The translations under genes were made by a program, and so were the position numbers. Source: Lachnospiraceae bacterium (lineage in GTDB: Bacteria; Bacillota; Clostridia; Lachnospirales; Lachnospiraceae). Taken from it: a DNA stretch of 41,901 nt. The stretch covers positions 1 to 41,901 of the forward strand of contig CAJTEY010000037.1 in NCBI GenBank assembly GCA_910575775.1, written 5' to 3'. The notes beneath the pieces were generated by a model that saw only the letters and a program-made list of their open reading frames with translations, made no database searches and had not been told where the DNA came from. Positions 1-8,066 of this stretch are shown in pieces (position 1 is the stretch's first letter; every line of letters starts with the position of its first letter).

Positions 1-63
1 GTTGCGGCTGGCGAACCTTTCGGCGAGTCTTTAGACTCCAACGCCGGGAACGAGCCCTTATAG
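1..63 (+). CDS. C-terminal end of a probable IS200/IS605-type TnpB (partial, runs off the left edge)
   Basis: Frame 1 is open from the window edge to a TAG at 61-63 and encodes a 20-residue tail rich in Gly, Glu and Asn, ending NAGNEPL. Tails of this kind, followed closely by a strong terminal hairpin, are typical of TnpB-like proteins of IS200/IS605 elements. TnpB is the RNA-guided nuclease of these elements, and its 3' end overlaps the guide (omega) RNA. Only the tail is visible, so the family call rests on context (hairpin at 76-96) and a general resemblance. It could equally be a decayed remnant or non-coding sequence. Confidence 0.35.
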   Translation, partial: VAAGEPFGESLDSNAGNEPL

Positions 64-75
64 GGCGAAACTCAA

Positions 76-96
76 ACCACCGGCTAAGCCGGTGGT
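76..96. repeat. Terminal hairpin, probable right end of an IS200/IS605 element
   Basis: ACCACCGGCT and AGCCGGTGGT form a perfect 10-bp stem around a single central base. A smaller hairpin (GCCCT-TAT-AGGGC) lies just before it, near 53-65. Subterminal imperfect palindromes are the sites bound by the TnpA transposase of IS200/IS605 elements. The element probably ends within the next 30 bases, before the aroB leader. It could also act as a terminator, but no T-run follows. Confidence 0.4.
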
Positions 97-171
97 ACTG
101 ATTCGCCTATAAACATCTTTCATTTCTGATGATAGGCGGCAGAGTAAGACTATATAAGGAGATTACATACT

Positions 172-1281
172 ATGGCGAACCGAATGACAATCAACTATGA
201 GAAGAAGCCCTGCTACGACATTGTTTTTGCAAGGGATTTCAGCCTGCTTGCAGAGGAGCTTACGGAGTTGGGTGTGGCAGAGCGGAAGATTGCCGTGATC
301 TGTGACAGCAATACGGAAAAGCTGTTTGGCGAAGAAGTTACCGGCAGTCTTGAAAAGTGCTGCAAAAAGGTGATCCTGCACGCTTTCCCGGCCGGTGAGG
401 CGAATAAAACTCTGGACACGGTGAAAGAAATCTACAGGAGACTGATTGAGGAGAAATTCGACAGGAAAGATCTGCTTGTGGCGCTTGGCGGCGGCGTCGT
501 GGGGGATATTGTCGGTTATACTGCGGCTACCTATCTGAGAGGCGTTGACTTTATCCAGATTCCAACCACACTGCTTGCCCAGTCGGACAGCAGCATCGGC
601 GGCAAGACTGGCGTTGATTTTGACGGTTATAAGAACATGGTTGGCGCGTTTTACATGCCGAAGCTTGTTTACATGAATACTGGTGCGCTGAAGAGTCTGG
701 AAGACAGGCAGTTTTATGCGGGCTTTGCAGAGATAATGAAGGCAGGGTTAATTAAGGACGCCGGCTTTTATGAGTGGCTGCTTGACCATATGTATGAGAT
801 CCATGACCGGGATATGGATGTCTGTGAGGAGATGGTGATGAGAAGCTGCGGCATTAAGAAGCTTGTCGTAGAGAAAGATCCGAAGGAACAGGGGGACCGC
901 GCCCTTCTCAATTTTGGACACACCATCGGTCATGCCATCGAGAAGGCGAAGCATTTTGAGATGCTGCACGGGGAATGCGTTGCGCTCGGCATGGTGGCGG
1001 CGGCTTATATTTCATGGAAACATGAGAGCCTTTCCATGGATGAATACTATGAAGTGCGGGATATGCTTGTTCCCTTTAATCTGCCCATCAGCATTGACGA
1101 AATTGAGCCGGAGGAAATTCTTGCGCTTACTAAAGCTGATAAAAAGATGGAGGCTGGGCAGATCAAGTTTGTGCTTCTCAAAAAGGTGGGTAAGGCTTAC
1201 GTGGACAGAACCGTTACTGACGAGGAGATTGTGCAGGCGGTTAAGGAAATTTATTTTAGTGATGAGGATATGCGGGAATGA
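172..1281 (+). CDS. aroB: 3-dehydroquinate synthase
   Basis: Cytoplasmic enzyme of the shikimate pathway that converts DAHP to 3-dehydroquinate using NAD and a divalent metal. The 369-residue product has the family length. It carries the nucleotide-binding GGGVVGD stretch near residue 106, followed by the conserved TYLRGVDFIQIPTTLLAQ and SSIGGKTGVDF segments. The metal-binding motifs NFGHTIGHAIE (about residue 245) and HGEC are also present. The ATG at 172 has an AAGGAG site about 8 bases upstream, so it is preferred over the in-frame ATG at 184. The stop overlaps the next gene (lspA) by 4 bases in an ATGA, which implies translational coupling. No other aro genes are nearby. Confidence 0.95.
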   Translation: MANRMTINYEKKPCYDIVFARDFSLLAEELTELGVAERKIAVICDSNTEKLFGEEVTGSLEKCCKKVILHAFPAGEANKTLDTVKEIYRRLIEEKFDRKDLLVALGGGVVGDIVGYTAATYLRGVDFIQIPTTLLAQSDSSIGGKTGVDFDGYKNMVGAFYMPKLVYMNTGALKSLEDRQFYAGFAEIMKAGLIKDAGFYEWLLDHMYEIHDRDMDVCEEMVMRSCGIKKLVVEKDPKEQGDRALLNFGHTIGHAIEKAKHFEMLHGECVALGMVAAAYISWKHESLSMDEYYEVRDMLVPFNLPISIDEIEPEEILALTKADKKMEAGQIKFVLLKKVGKAYVDRTVTDEEIVQAVKEIYFSDEDMRE

Positions 1282-1805
1282 GTCTGAAAAAGAAGTTTTT
1301 TCTGTTTCTGGATCTGCTTATGATTACCGGGCTTATTGCATTTGACCAGTATACTAAGCAGTGGGCGAAGGTTTATTTGAAGGATAAACCGGCATATAAT
1401 CTGATTAATGGAATACTGGAGCTTAATTATCTGGAAAATCAGGGTGCTGCCTTTGGCATGCTCCCAAACCAGAAGATCTTTTTCGTTTTTGTAGCAATTG
1501 TGATTTTGTTCGTGATAGGCTATGTACTGATAAAGGTACCGGATCAAAAGAAGTATACGATCCTGCATTTTTTATTCAGTCTGATCGTGGCAGGTTCCAT
1601 CGGCAATATGATCGACAGGGTGCGGTATGATTATGTGGTAGACTTTATTTATTTCGTACGCATCAATTTTCCTATTTTTAATGTGGCGGACATCTACGCC
1701 ACAGTTTCTGCCATTGTACTGCTTTTCCTGCTTCTGTTTGTCTATAAGGAGAAGGATTTGTACTTTATCAGCTTCAAACAGAAGCGTTACCGGGAACTCA
1801 AATAA
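1278..1805 (+). CDS. lspA: Lipoprotein signal peptidase II (first of two copies)
   Basis: Membrane aspartyl protease that removes signal peptides from diacylated prolipoproteins. The 175-residue protein has four hydrophobic segments. The catalytic-dyad signatures are present: GNMIDR near residue 110 and VVDFIYF followed by FNVADIY near 120-140. The motif NYLENQGAAFG near residue 56 is also typical. It starts inside the aroB stop codon (ATGA overlap). A second complete lspA lies at 36061-36576 on the other strand. The two proteins share the family motifs but differ widely elsewhere, so this is not a recent duplication. Confidence 0.94.
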   Translation: MSLKKKFFLFLDLLMITGLIAFDQYTKQWAKVYLKDKPAYNLINGILELNYLENQGAAFGMLPNQKIFFVFVAIVILFVIGYVLIKVPDQKKYTILHFLFSLIVAGSIGNMIDRVRYDYVVDFIYFVRINFPIFNVADIYATVSAIVLLFLLLFVYKEKDLYFISFKQKRYRELK

Positions 1806-1946
1806 CAGCGTGAAAAGTACTTCTAAAGACGTCCCGCCATAGGACGAGACGCCAAGAAGTACTATGTTTCACGCGGGAGAATGCTTGAAAAGCGGCATTC
1901 TCCGCACTGGCCTGGTGATCAGTTATGAAAGGATTTTTAGTGGCAT
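1806..1946 (+). other. Structured intergenic region with two strong hairpins
   Basis: Between lspA and the pseudouridine synthase there is a large hairpin. GCGTGAAA (1808-1815) pairs with TTTCACGC (1867-1874), and AGTACTTCT (1816-1824) pairs with AGAAGTACT (1855-1863), with a 3-base bulge. An inner stem GTCC/GGAC sits at 1831-1845. A second hairpin follows at once: GGAGAATGC (1876-1884) with GCATTCTCC (1895-1903). Neither ends in a T-run, so neither is a plain terminator. It may be a mobile repeat, a processed RNA or an mRNA stability element. No coding sequence is evident. Confidence 0.5.
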
Positions 1947-2855
1947 ATGGATCGGTTCAGCTATCAGATCGGGATTGGGGAGGACGAGGAGCGGCTTGAC
2001 AAGTGGCTGAGCGGCGCGATTCCGACCCTTTCCCGGTCTTATATTCAGAAGTGTATCAAAGAGGGGCAGGTTCTTGTGAACGATTCGCCCTGCAAAGCGA
2101 ATTACCGGCTGCGGGTGGACGATGAGGTGGCATTTCAGATCCCGGAGGCGGTGGAGCCATCCGTGGAGGCAGAAAACATACCGCTTTCCGTTCTCTATGA
2201 GGATGAGGATGTGCTGGTGGTGGATAAGCCGAAAGGGATGGTGGTGCATCCGGCACCCGGACATTACAGCGGTACGTTGGTCAACGCGGTTCTGTATCAC
2301 TGTAAGGGGCATCTTTCCGGGATTAACGGGGTGCTCCGGCCGGGGATTGTGCATCGGATTGACCGGGATACCACAGGATCACTGATTGTGTGTAAAAATG
2401 ATCTTTCCCATCGGGAAATTGCCGGGCAGCTGGGGGCACATTCCTTGAACCGAAGTTATCGTGCCATCGTGCATGGAATGATAAAAGAGGAGGAAGGTAC
2501 GGTATGCGCGCCCATAGGCCGGGATGAGAAAGATAGAAAGCGGATGGCCGTCAATGAGAAAAACGGGAAGGAGGCGGTCACACACTACAGGGTGCTTCAG
2601 CGTTTCCGCGATTTTACTTATATTGAGTGCAGGCTGGAAACAGGACGCACGCACCAGATCAGAGTGCATATGACTTCTATCGGGCATCCACTTCTGGGAG
2701 ATGAGATTTACGGGCCGCGCAAGACTGCTTTTCGTCTGGAGGGCCAGACGCTGCATGCATATTGCCTTGGATTTATTCATCCCGTAAACAGGGAGTATAT
2801 AGAGGTAAAGGCGCCTCTTCCAGCGTATTTTTCGCATCTGCTGACAGTTCTTTGA
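1947..2855 (+). CDS. RluA/RluD family 23S rRNA pseudouridine synthase
   Basis: Isomerises specific uridines to pseudouridine in large-subunit rRNA. An N-terminal S4 RNA-binding domain (about residues 12-75, with RLDKWLSG and KCIKEGQVLVN) is followed by the catalytic domain. The active-site motif is HRIDRDTTGS near residue 137, where the Asp after HRI is the nucleophile. RTHQIRVHM and GHPLLGDEIYG near 235-255 are also family signatures. The length (302) is normal. An AAAGG stretch lies about 15 bases before the ATG, which is farther than usual. lspA followed by an rluD-like gene is a common order in Firmicutes. The target position (RluD or RluB type) cannot be decided from sequence alone. Confidence 0.9.
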   Translation: MDRFSYQIGIGEDEERLDKWLSGAIPTLSRSYIQKCIKEGQVLVNDSPCKANYRLRVDDEVAFQIPEAVEPSVEAENIPLSVLYEDEDVLVVDKPKGMVVHPAPGHYSGTLVNAVLYHCKGHLSGINGVLRPGIVHRIDRDTTGSLIVCKNDLSHREIAGQLGAHSLNRSYRAIVHGMIKEEEGTVCAPIGRDEKDRKRMAVNEKNGKEAVTHYRVLQRFRDFTYIECRLETGRTHQIRVHMTSIGHPLLGDEIYGPRKTAFRLEGQTLHAYCLGFIHPVNREYIEVKAPLPAYFSHLLTVL

Positions 2856-2899
2856 GATACAAAATTATTAAAAATTTATGAATAAAAAATTAAAATATC

Positions 2900-2928
2900 T
2901 TGAAATAGCAGACGTAAAATGATACTAT
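2900..2928 (+). promoter_or_regulatory. Sigma-A type promoter for the unknown gene and cstA
   Basis: TTGAAA at 2900-2905 and TACTAT at 2923-2928 are separated by 17 bases in an AT-rich spacer just upstream of the gene at 2963. It would drive that gene together with cstA. Confidence 0.6.
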
Positions 2929-2962
2929 TTTAGATATGGATTTTGTTAAAATCTGAGGGATT

Positions 2963-3493
2963 ATGAAAGATAAGAGAAGAGACATCATAGATATTTTATT
3001 GAAGAGTTATGTGACTTATTACAACATAACGGATTTCGGGACAGATCGGGAGCCGCTACGGGCGTTGTGTGAGTACTATGAGCACGCCGAAAAGTATATG
3101 GTTTCTAAGAAGGTATCGCTCTGGGCGGCAGACAGTGAGGAGTTTATCTATCTTTTTGATGTGCCGCATCTTACATGCGAAGTTTTTGAGCAGTGTAAGA
3201 AAACAGCTTACGAGGATGGCATGGACCGCCTGCATATCGGCCCGGGCCATATGTATTCCTATATTACCCCTATTATTGTCTGTGACACTTGTGATGAGGC
3301 GGCTGTTAAGGCTTTGAAGAAGTGCCGCATTTACAAAAGTTTTCGATTTTCGCTTCACGGCTGGATGGACTTTCATGCGGCGGCGGTCATTGGGGATAGT
3401 GACCGAATTGAAAGTAACCGTGCCGGACGTCCGACAGCGAAAATTTTGAAAAAAGTATTATATTCCAAAAAAAGAAAGGGAGAGTTTGTATGA
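2963..3493 (+). CDS. Unknown protein translationally coupled to CstA
   Basis: I do not recognise a characterised family. The 176-residue product has no signal peptide or membrane segment. It is mixed alpha/beta in appearance, with several Cys residues in the middle (FEQCKK, VCDTCDEA, KKCRIY) and a very basic C-terminus (KKVLYSKKRKG). The ATG at 2963 follows a GAGGG site. Its stop overlaps the cstA start by 4 bases (ATGA), so the two are almost certainly co-translated. This suggests a regulatory or accessory role in the uptake system. The Cys residues are not spaced like a classical zinc finger. Function is unassigned. Confidence 0.75.
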   Translation: MKDKRRDIIDILLKSYVTYYNITDFGTDREPLRALCEYYEHAEKYMVSKKVSLWAADSEEFIYLFDVPHLTCEVFEQCKKTAYEDGMDRLHIGPGHMYSYITPIIVCDTCDEAAVKALKKCRIYKSFRFSLHGWMDFHAAAVIGDSDRIESNRAGRPTAKILKKVLYSKKRKGEFV

Positions 3494-5205
3494 ATTCATT
3501 GTTACTGTTAATCATCTGCATTGCCATTCTCGTGGCAGGCTACATATTCTACGGCGGATGGCTTTGCAAACAGTGGGGTGTGGGCGACAGCAAGAAACCG
3601 ACCCCTGCGCATGAGATGGAAGACGGCGTGGACTATGTTCCTGCTAAGGCGCCTGTGCTGATGGGTCACCACTTCTCATCCATTGCGGGTGCAGGCCCGA
3701 TTACAGGACCGATTGGCGCGGCTATGTTCGGCTGGGTTCCTGTTGTGCTCTGGATTCTGATCGGTGGTATCTTCTTCGGCGGCGTTCATGACTTTGGCGC
3801 GCTTTTCGCATCCATCCGTCACAAAGGACAGTCCATCGGTGAGATCATTTCCACCAACATGAGCAAGAGAGCGAAGATGCTGTTTACCATTTTTGCTTAT
3901 TTGACACTGATCCTTGTGGTTGCCGCATTTGCATCCATCGTGGCGACTACCTTCGGCGCAGTGGTGGACGAAGCGGGTGCAATTGATCAGGCAGCCTCCG
4001 CGACAAACGCATCTGTCGCTATGGTATCCCTGCTGTTTATCGTAATTGCTATTGTTTTTGGTTTCATGGTGTACCGCCGCAACGCATCCATGGCTGTTTC
4101 CACGATTCTCGGTGTGGTTGCCATCGCGCTCTGTATGGTCATCGGCATGAATTTCCATCCGATTTACTTGACCACAAACACATGGATGATCATCGTGGGT
4201 ATCTATATCGCCATCGCATCCGTGACGCCGGTATGGATTCTGTTACAGCCCCGTGACTATCTGAGTTCTTTCCTGCTTTATGCAATGTTGGCGGTGGCTC
4301 TGGTAGGCGTGGTCATTTCCCATGCGGGTATGGGCGGTGCGGACGGTCTTGCCGCTTTCAACGGTTTTGCGGTTGACAACGGCAATGGTATGCAGTATCT
4401 GTTCCCTGTACTCTTTACCACGGTTGCATGCGGCGCGATTTCAGGTTTCCACTCTCTGGTATCTTCGGGAACCACTTCCAAGCAGCTCGACAAAGAGACA
4501 GACGCGAAGCCCATCGCTTACGGCGGCATGCTCTTAGAGTGTGTACTGGCAGTGATCACGGTGTGCGCAATCAACTTCGCATACAAGAACGGCATCACTG
4601 CAGGCGCAACAGCAATCTTTGCAGGCGGTATTTCCCAGATGTACGGCGGTATCGCATCGGAAGGCGTGGTGACTGTTTTGAACACGCTGCTGGTGCTTAC
4701 CTACTCGGCATTCTGTCTGACGTCTCTGGATACGGCGACCCGTCTGGCACGTTTCATGTTCCAGGAGTTCTTCCTTGAGCCGGGTCAGACTGTGGACGAT
4801 ATCAAGGACGGCTGGAAAAAGACATTGGTGAATCCATATGTGGCAACCATCATCACTGTGATTCTCGGCGTTGTGCTCGGCATGACGGGTTACTCCAAGA
4901 TCTGGGGTCTGTTCGGCGCGGCAAACCAGCTCCTTGCAGGTATTGGTCTGCTGGCAGTTGCTACCTGGCTTGGTAATGTGGGTAAGAACAACAAGATGTT
5001 CCTGCTTCCGATGGGCTTTATGATCATCGTTACCATCTGTTCCCTGTGTGTAACCGTTAAGAACCAGATCGGTATCATTTCCGCAGGCGGCGCAGACTGG
5101 GGTCCTTATGCGCAGGCGATTCTGGCGGTTATCCTGATTATCCTTGCGATTGTGCTGGTAATCGAAGGTATTCAGACGTTATCTAAGCAGAAGAAGTCGG
5201 CATAA
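3490..5205 (+). CDS. cstA: CstA family carbon-starvation / pyruvate-peptide transporter
   Basis: Integral membrane transporter of the CstA family, whose E. coli members import pyruvate (CstA, BtsT) or peptides under starvation. The 571-residue protein is almost entirely hydrophobic, with about 15 or more predicted helices. It has the conserved N-terminal core HHFSSIAGAGPITGPIGA near residue 60 and FFGGVHDFGALFASIRHKG near 95, plus GFHSLVSSGTTSKQL in the middle. It is shorter than E. coli CstA (about 700), as in many Clostridia. It is coupled by an ATGA overlap to the unknown gene upstream and followed by a terminator. The exact substrate cannot be read from sequence. Confidence 0.9.
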   Translation: MNSLLLLIICIAILVAGYIFYGGWLCKQWGVGDSKKPTPAHEMEDGVDYVPAKAPVLMGHHFSSIAGAGPITGPIGAAMFGWVPVVLWILIGGIFFGGVHDFGALFASIRHKGQSIGEIISTNMSKRAKMLFTIFAYLTLILVVAAFASIVATTFGAVVDEAGAIDQAASATNASVAMVSLLFIVIAIVFGFMVYRRNASMAVSTILGVVAIALCMVIGMNFHPIYLTTNTWMIIVGIYIAIASVTPVWILLQPRDYLSSFLLYAMLAVALVGVVISHAGMGGADGLAAFNGFAVDNGNGMQYLFPVLFTTVACGAISGFHSLVSSGTTSKQLDKETDAKPIAYGGMLLECVLAVITVCAINFAYKNGITAGATAIFAGGISQMYGGIASEGVVTVLNTLLVLTYSAFCLTSLDTATRLARFMFQEFFLEPGQTVDDIKDGWKKTLVNPYVATIITVILGVVLGMTGYSKIWGLFGAANQLLAGIGLLAVATWLGNVGKNNKMFLLPMGFMIIVTICSLCVTVKNQIGIISAGGADWGPYAQAILAVILIILAIVLVIEGIQTLSKQKKSA

Positions 5206-5275
5206 GACAGAAAGCCATATAAAAGAAAGAAGATATAGATTCCTATATCCATTTTGCTATAGGATACAGACTGTC

Positions 5276-5305
5276 AAAAAAAGTCAGCAAAAGCTGGCTT
5301 TTTTT
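5276..5305 (+). terminator. Rho-independent terminator after cstA
   Basis: An A-run, then GTCAGC-AAAA-GCTGGC, then seven T residues. A weaker hairpin, TCCTATA/TATAGGA, precedes it at 5241-5264. The flanking 313-base gap also holds the promoter at 5402-5430 and otherwise nothing that I can recognise. Confidence 0.85.
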
Positions 5306-5401
5306 GATATACTATAATAAATCGATGGATATCTATAATATAAGATTGCATCTTTGCTGAAGGGTTGTTCGGCAAAATCACCGTTTCTAACTGCGTTTCA
5401 C

Positions 5402-5430
5402 TTGACTTTATTGTGCAAATTATATATAAT
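5402..5430 (+). promoter_or_regulatory. Promoter of the cytidylate-kinase-like gene
   Basis: TTGACT (5402-5407) and TATAAT (5425-5430) are spaced by exactly 17 bases. The start would be near 5437, giving a leader of about 80 bases before the ATG at 5519. Confidence 0.7.
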
Positions 5431-5518
5431 ATATACATCATAAACACATTTCATGTTTTGGCACAGGCAGGGGAGTGGCAGACAGCAGGGGATGTAAGGA
5501 CAGAAAGGGGATGTATGT

Positions 5519-6145
5519 ATGAATACGATTATTACGATAGGACGTCAATTTGGTTCCGGGGGCCGTGAGATCGGAAAAAAGGTGGCGGAGCATTTCGGAA
5601 TAAAATTTTACGATAAGGATTTGCTGACAAGGGCAGCGAAGGAAAGCGGATTCTGCGAGGAGATGATCCAGAGCCACGATGAGCGTCCCACCAATTCCTT
5701 TCTCTACAATCTGGTGATGGACACCTATTCTTTCGGTTATAACTCTTCCTCCTTTGTGGATATGCCCATCAGCCACAAGGTATTTCTTGCACAGTTTGAC
5801 ACGATTAAGAAGATTGCAAGCGAAGGTCCATGTGTGATTGTTGGACGCTGCGCGGACTATGCGCTGCACGACTATCAGAACTGTCTGCACATTTTTATCC
5901 ACGGAGAAGAAAAGTGCAAGATAAAGCGGATCATGGAGCGTTTTGAGGATATCAACACGGAGCAGAAGGCGCTCGATATGATGAACAAGAAGGATAAGCA
6001 GAGGCAGAGCTATTACAACTATTATTCCTCCAAGAAGTGGGGGCGGGTCGACAGCTACGATCTTTCCGTCAATAGCAGTATTTTGGGAATTGACGGCACA
6101 GTGAAGCTGATTACGCAGTTTGTGGAGGATTTTGAGACCCGTTAA
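5519..6145 (+). CDS. Cytidylate kinase-like family protein
   Basis: P-loop nucleotide kinase of the cytidylate-kinase-like family (PF13189), common in Clostridia in addition to the housekeeping Cmk. The N-terminus reads ITIGRQFGSGGREIGKKVAE, a Walker A loop of the CMK type at about residues 5-20. The family signatures FYDKDLL (about 31) and VGRCADY (about 109) follow. The ATG at 5519 is chosen over overlapping ATGs at 5511 and 5515, because it is in the kinase frame and has AAAGGGG upstream. It is a monocistronic unit with its own promoter and terminator. The true substrate of this subfamily is not established. Confidence 0.85.
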   Translation: MNTIITIGRQFGSGGREIGKKVAEHFGIKFYDKDLLTRAAKESGFCEEMIQSHDERPTNSFLYNLVMDTYSFGYNSSSFVDMPISHKVFLAQFDTIKKIASEGPCVIVGRCADYALHDYQNCLHIFIHGEEKCKIKRIMERFEDINTEQKALDMMNKKDKQRQSYYNYYSSKKWGRVDSYDLSVNSSILGIDGTVKLITQFVEDFETR

Positions 6146-6166
6146 CAAATCGAGCGCAAATATTTA

Positions 6167-6193
6167 GGGAGCGGTATGGATCCGCTCCCTTTT
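6167..6193. terminator. Terminator between convergent genes
   Basis: GGGAGCGG (6167-6174) and CCGCTCCC (6182-6189) form an 8-bp stem with a 7-base loop, followed by TTTT. It ends the kinase gene and lies just downstream of the converging AI-2E operon. Confidence 0.85.
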
Positions 6194-6226
6194 CTGATCT
6201 GATAGGAAATTGCGACAGCCGTAGTT

Positions 6227-6460
6227 TTATTCGTTCCGCTCTCTGTAATCCTCCGTGCTGTTATATTTTGTGACATAAGTCTGGTAACCGCTGTGCCTGT
6301 CACGCAGTTCCCTGCGGGTTCTGACGCGGTCATAGGATGCATGGAAATCCTTGACGGAATTTAATTCTGCAGAACGTTTCTTCCTCTTTCTTGTCGTATG
6401 CCGCATATAGAGAAAAATAAGTATCGCAATAAGGAGTGTAAATATAATGACACCGATCAT
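6227..6460 (-). CDS. Small single-pass membrane protein coupled to the AI-2E exporter
   Basis: The 77-residue protein starts with one hydrophobic helix (MIGVIIFTLLIAILIFLYM). A strongly basic stretch (RKRKKR) and a charged, Tyr-rich cytoplasmic tail follow, which fits an N-out, C-in single-pass protein. Its ATG overlaps the TGA of the upstream transporter gene (ATGA), so it is translated from the same message. No family recognised. The coupling suggests a small accessory subunit of the transporter, but this is inference. Confidence 0.65.
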   Translation of the reverse strand: MIGVIIFTLLIAILIFLYMRHTTRKRKKRSAELNSVKDFHASYDRVRTRRELRDRHSGYQTYVTKYNSTEDYRERNE

Positions 6461-7797
6461 TTTTCCTCCTGACTTTCCATGGAACCGCCTTTGCCGTCTG
6501 ACTTCGGAGTGGCGGTTTTGGATTTACCTGATGATTTTTTCCTGGCGGGCGGTATATATTCCGTAAAGGCCATTGATTCTTCAATCCGCCCGACAGTCAT
6601 ATAAGGGCCCAGATCTGTCGGCAGGCTCTTCTTGTGCAGCACCCTGTTCACAAGGGACTTGACGCCTGCATAGAACACGGCAAAGATCGGTACGCCCACG
6701 ATCATGCCAAGAACTCCGAAGAGACCTCCGAAAATGGTGATCGAGAAAATAACCCAGAAGCCGGAAAGCCCGGTGGAATCACCGAGAATCTTCGGACCGA
6801 GTATATTGCCGTCAAACTGCTGTATAAAGATAATCAGAATACCAAAGTAAAGCGCCTGCTTGGGATCCACCATCAACACGAGGAGGGCGCTTGGAATGCC
6901 GCCGATCCACGGACCGAAAAAGGGAATCACGTTTGTCACACCGATAATCACGCTTACCAGAATGGAGTATGGCGTGCCGATCACACTGGTACAGACAAAG
7001 CAGATAATGCCTATGATAATGGAGTCCACAATCTTGCCGCCGATAAATCCGATAAAAGTGCTGTGGATAAAGCGGAAATTGGAGACGATTTCGTTGCCGG
7101 CTTCCCGGTCAAAAACGGCGTAGACGATCTTTTTTGCCTGTCCGGCAAATTTCTCCTTGCTTCCCAACAGATAGACCGAGATGATAAAACCGATGATAAG
7201 GTTCCAGAGCGCCTTAAACACACCGATCACGCTCAGGGAAACCGTTTTTAAAACCTCGTTGATATGGGGTAGGAGATTGGTGTTCACATACTCCAGCATT
7301 TTTGCAGAATACTGGCTGATCAGTGCATCTACGGTGGCCTCCAGCTCCGGGTTGTCTTTCAGCATGAGAAGTGCCCAGTTGGAGAGATTGTTGACGTAAA
7401 TGGGGAACTGGAAAATAATGCTTTGTATGCTTCGCACAACCTCTGGAAGAATCAGCGCAAAAAGCTCGTATAAGACCAAAAGTACAACTACAAGCGTAGC
7501 GAGAATGGAGCATGCACGCATGCGCTTTTTAACCTTCGGTGTTATGGCAATGCCGGCTTTTTTGTAGAGCGGCTTAATCAGTTTTTTCTCAATGGCGTTC
7601 AAAATGGGCGTAAACAGATATGCCAGCACAAAGCCGTCGATGATGGGCATGGCGATGGTGATAAATTTGCCAAGCCCACCCATAAAATTGGAACGGTGAA
7701 AAAGAATATAGTAAAAGAGAATTGCTCCCGACAGTGCCAGAAACCCTGTAATTCCCCAGTATAAGTATTTTTTTTCAAATTTAAATTTCATCTGCAA
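6457..7797 (-). CDS. AI-2E family transporter
   Basis: Membrane protein of the AI-2E (TqsA/YdiK/YtvI) family (PF01594), variously linked to export of signalling molecules or to sodium/proton antiport. The 446-residue product has about eight hydrophobic segments. The conserved second half contains IGVTNVIPFFGPWIGGIP (about residue 290) and QQFDGNILGPKILGDSTGLSGFWVI (about 325-350). The C-terminal 60 residues form a low-complexity, Lys/Ser-rich cytoplasmic tail. It starts the two-gene minus-strand unit that ends at the shared terminator near 6180. Substrate unknown. Confidence 0.88.
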   Translation of the reverse strand: MQMKFKFEKKYLYWGITGFLALSGAILFYYILFHRSNFMGGLGKFITIAMPIIDGFVLAYLFTPILNAIEKKLIKPLYKKAGIAITPKVKKRMRACSILATLVVVLLVLYELFALILPEVVRSIQSIIFQFPIYVNNLSNWALLMLKDNPELEATVDALISQYSAKMLEYVNTNLLPHINEVLKTVSLSVIGVFKALWNLIIGFIISVYLLGSKEKFAGQAKKIVYAVFDREAGNEIVSNFRFIHSTFIGFIGGKIVDSIIIGIICFVCTSVIGTPYSILVSVIIGVTNVIPFFGPWIGGIPSALLVLMVDPKQALYFGILIIFIQQFDGNILGPKILGDSTGLSGFWVIFSITIFGGLFGVLGMIVGVPIFAVFYAGVKSLVNRVLHKKSLPTDLGPYMTVGRIEESMAFTEYIPPARKKSSGKSKTATPKSDGKGGSMESQEEK

Positions 7798-8066
7798 ATC
7801 CTCTCAGCAATTAGGATATATTGGGAATCCATTTTATTCATTTCTATTATAGCAACTTGAAGTTGGAGACACAATACCAATCCTGTGGATCATAAAAAAG
7901 TAGTGCGAAAAGAACAAATATTCTGTATAATGTATATGTTGCAATAGAAAATAAGCGGCCCGAAGCGGCTTTCTGTGACAATAACGGGCAAACGTCCGAC
8001 GAAGGCGGCAGCAAGCGCTAATTTGCGAGTGAGATAAGTGAGATATAGGAAGAGGAAACGTCAGAT

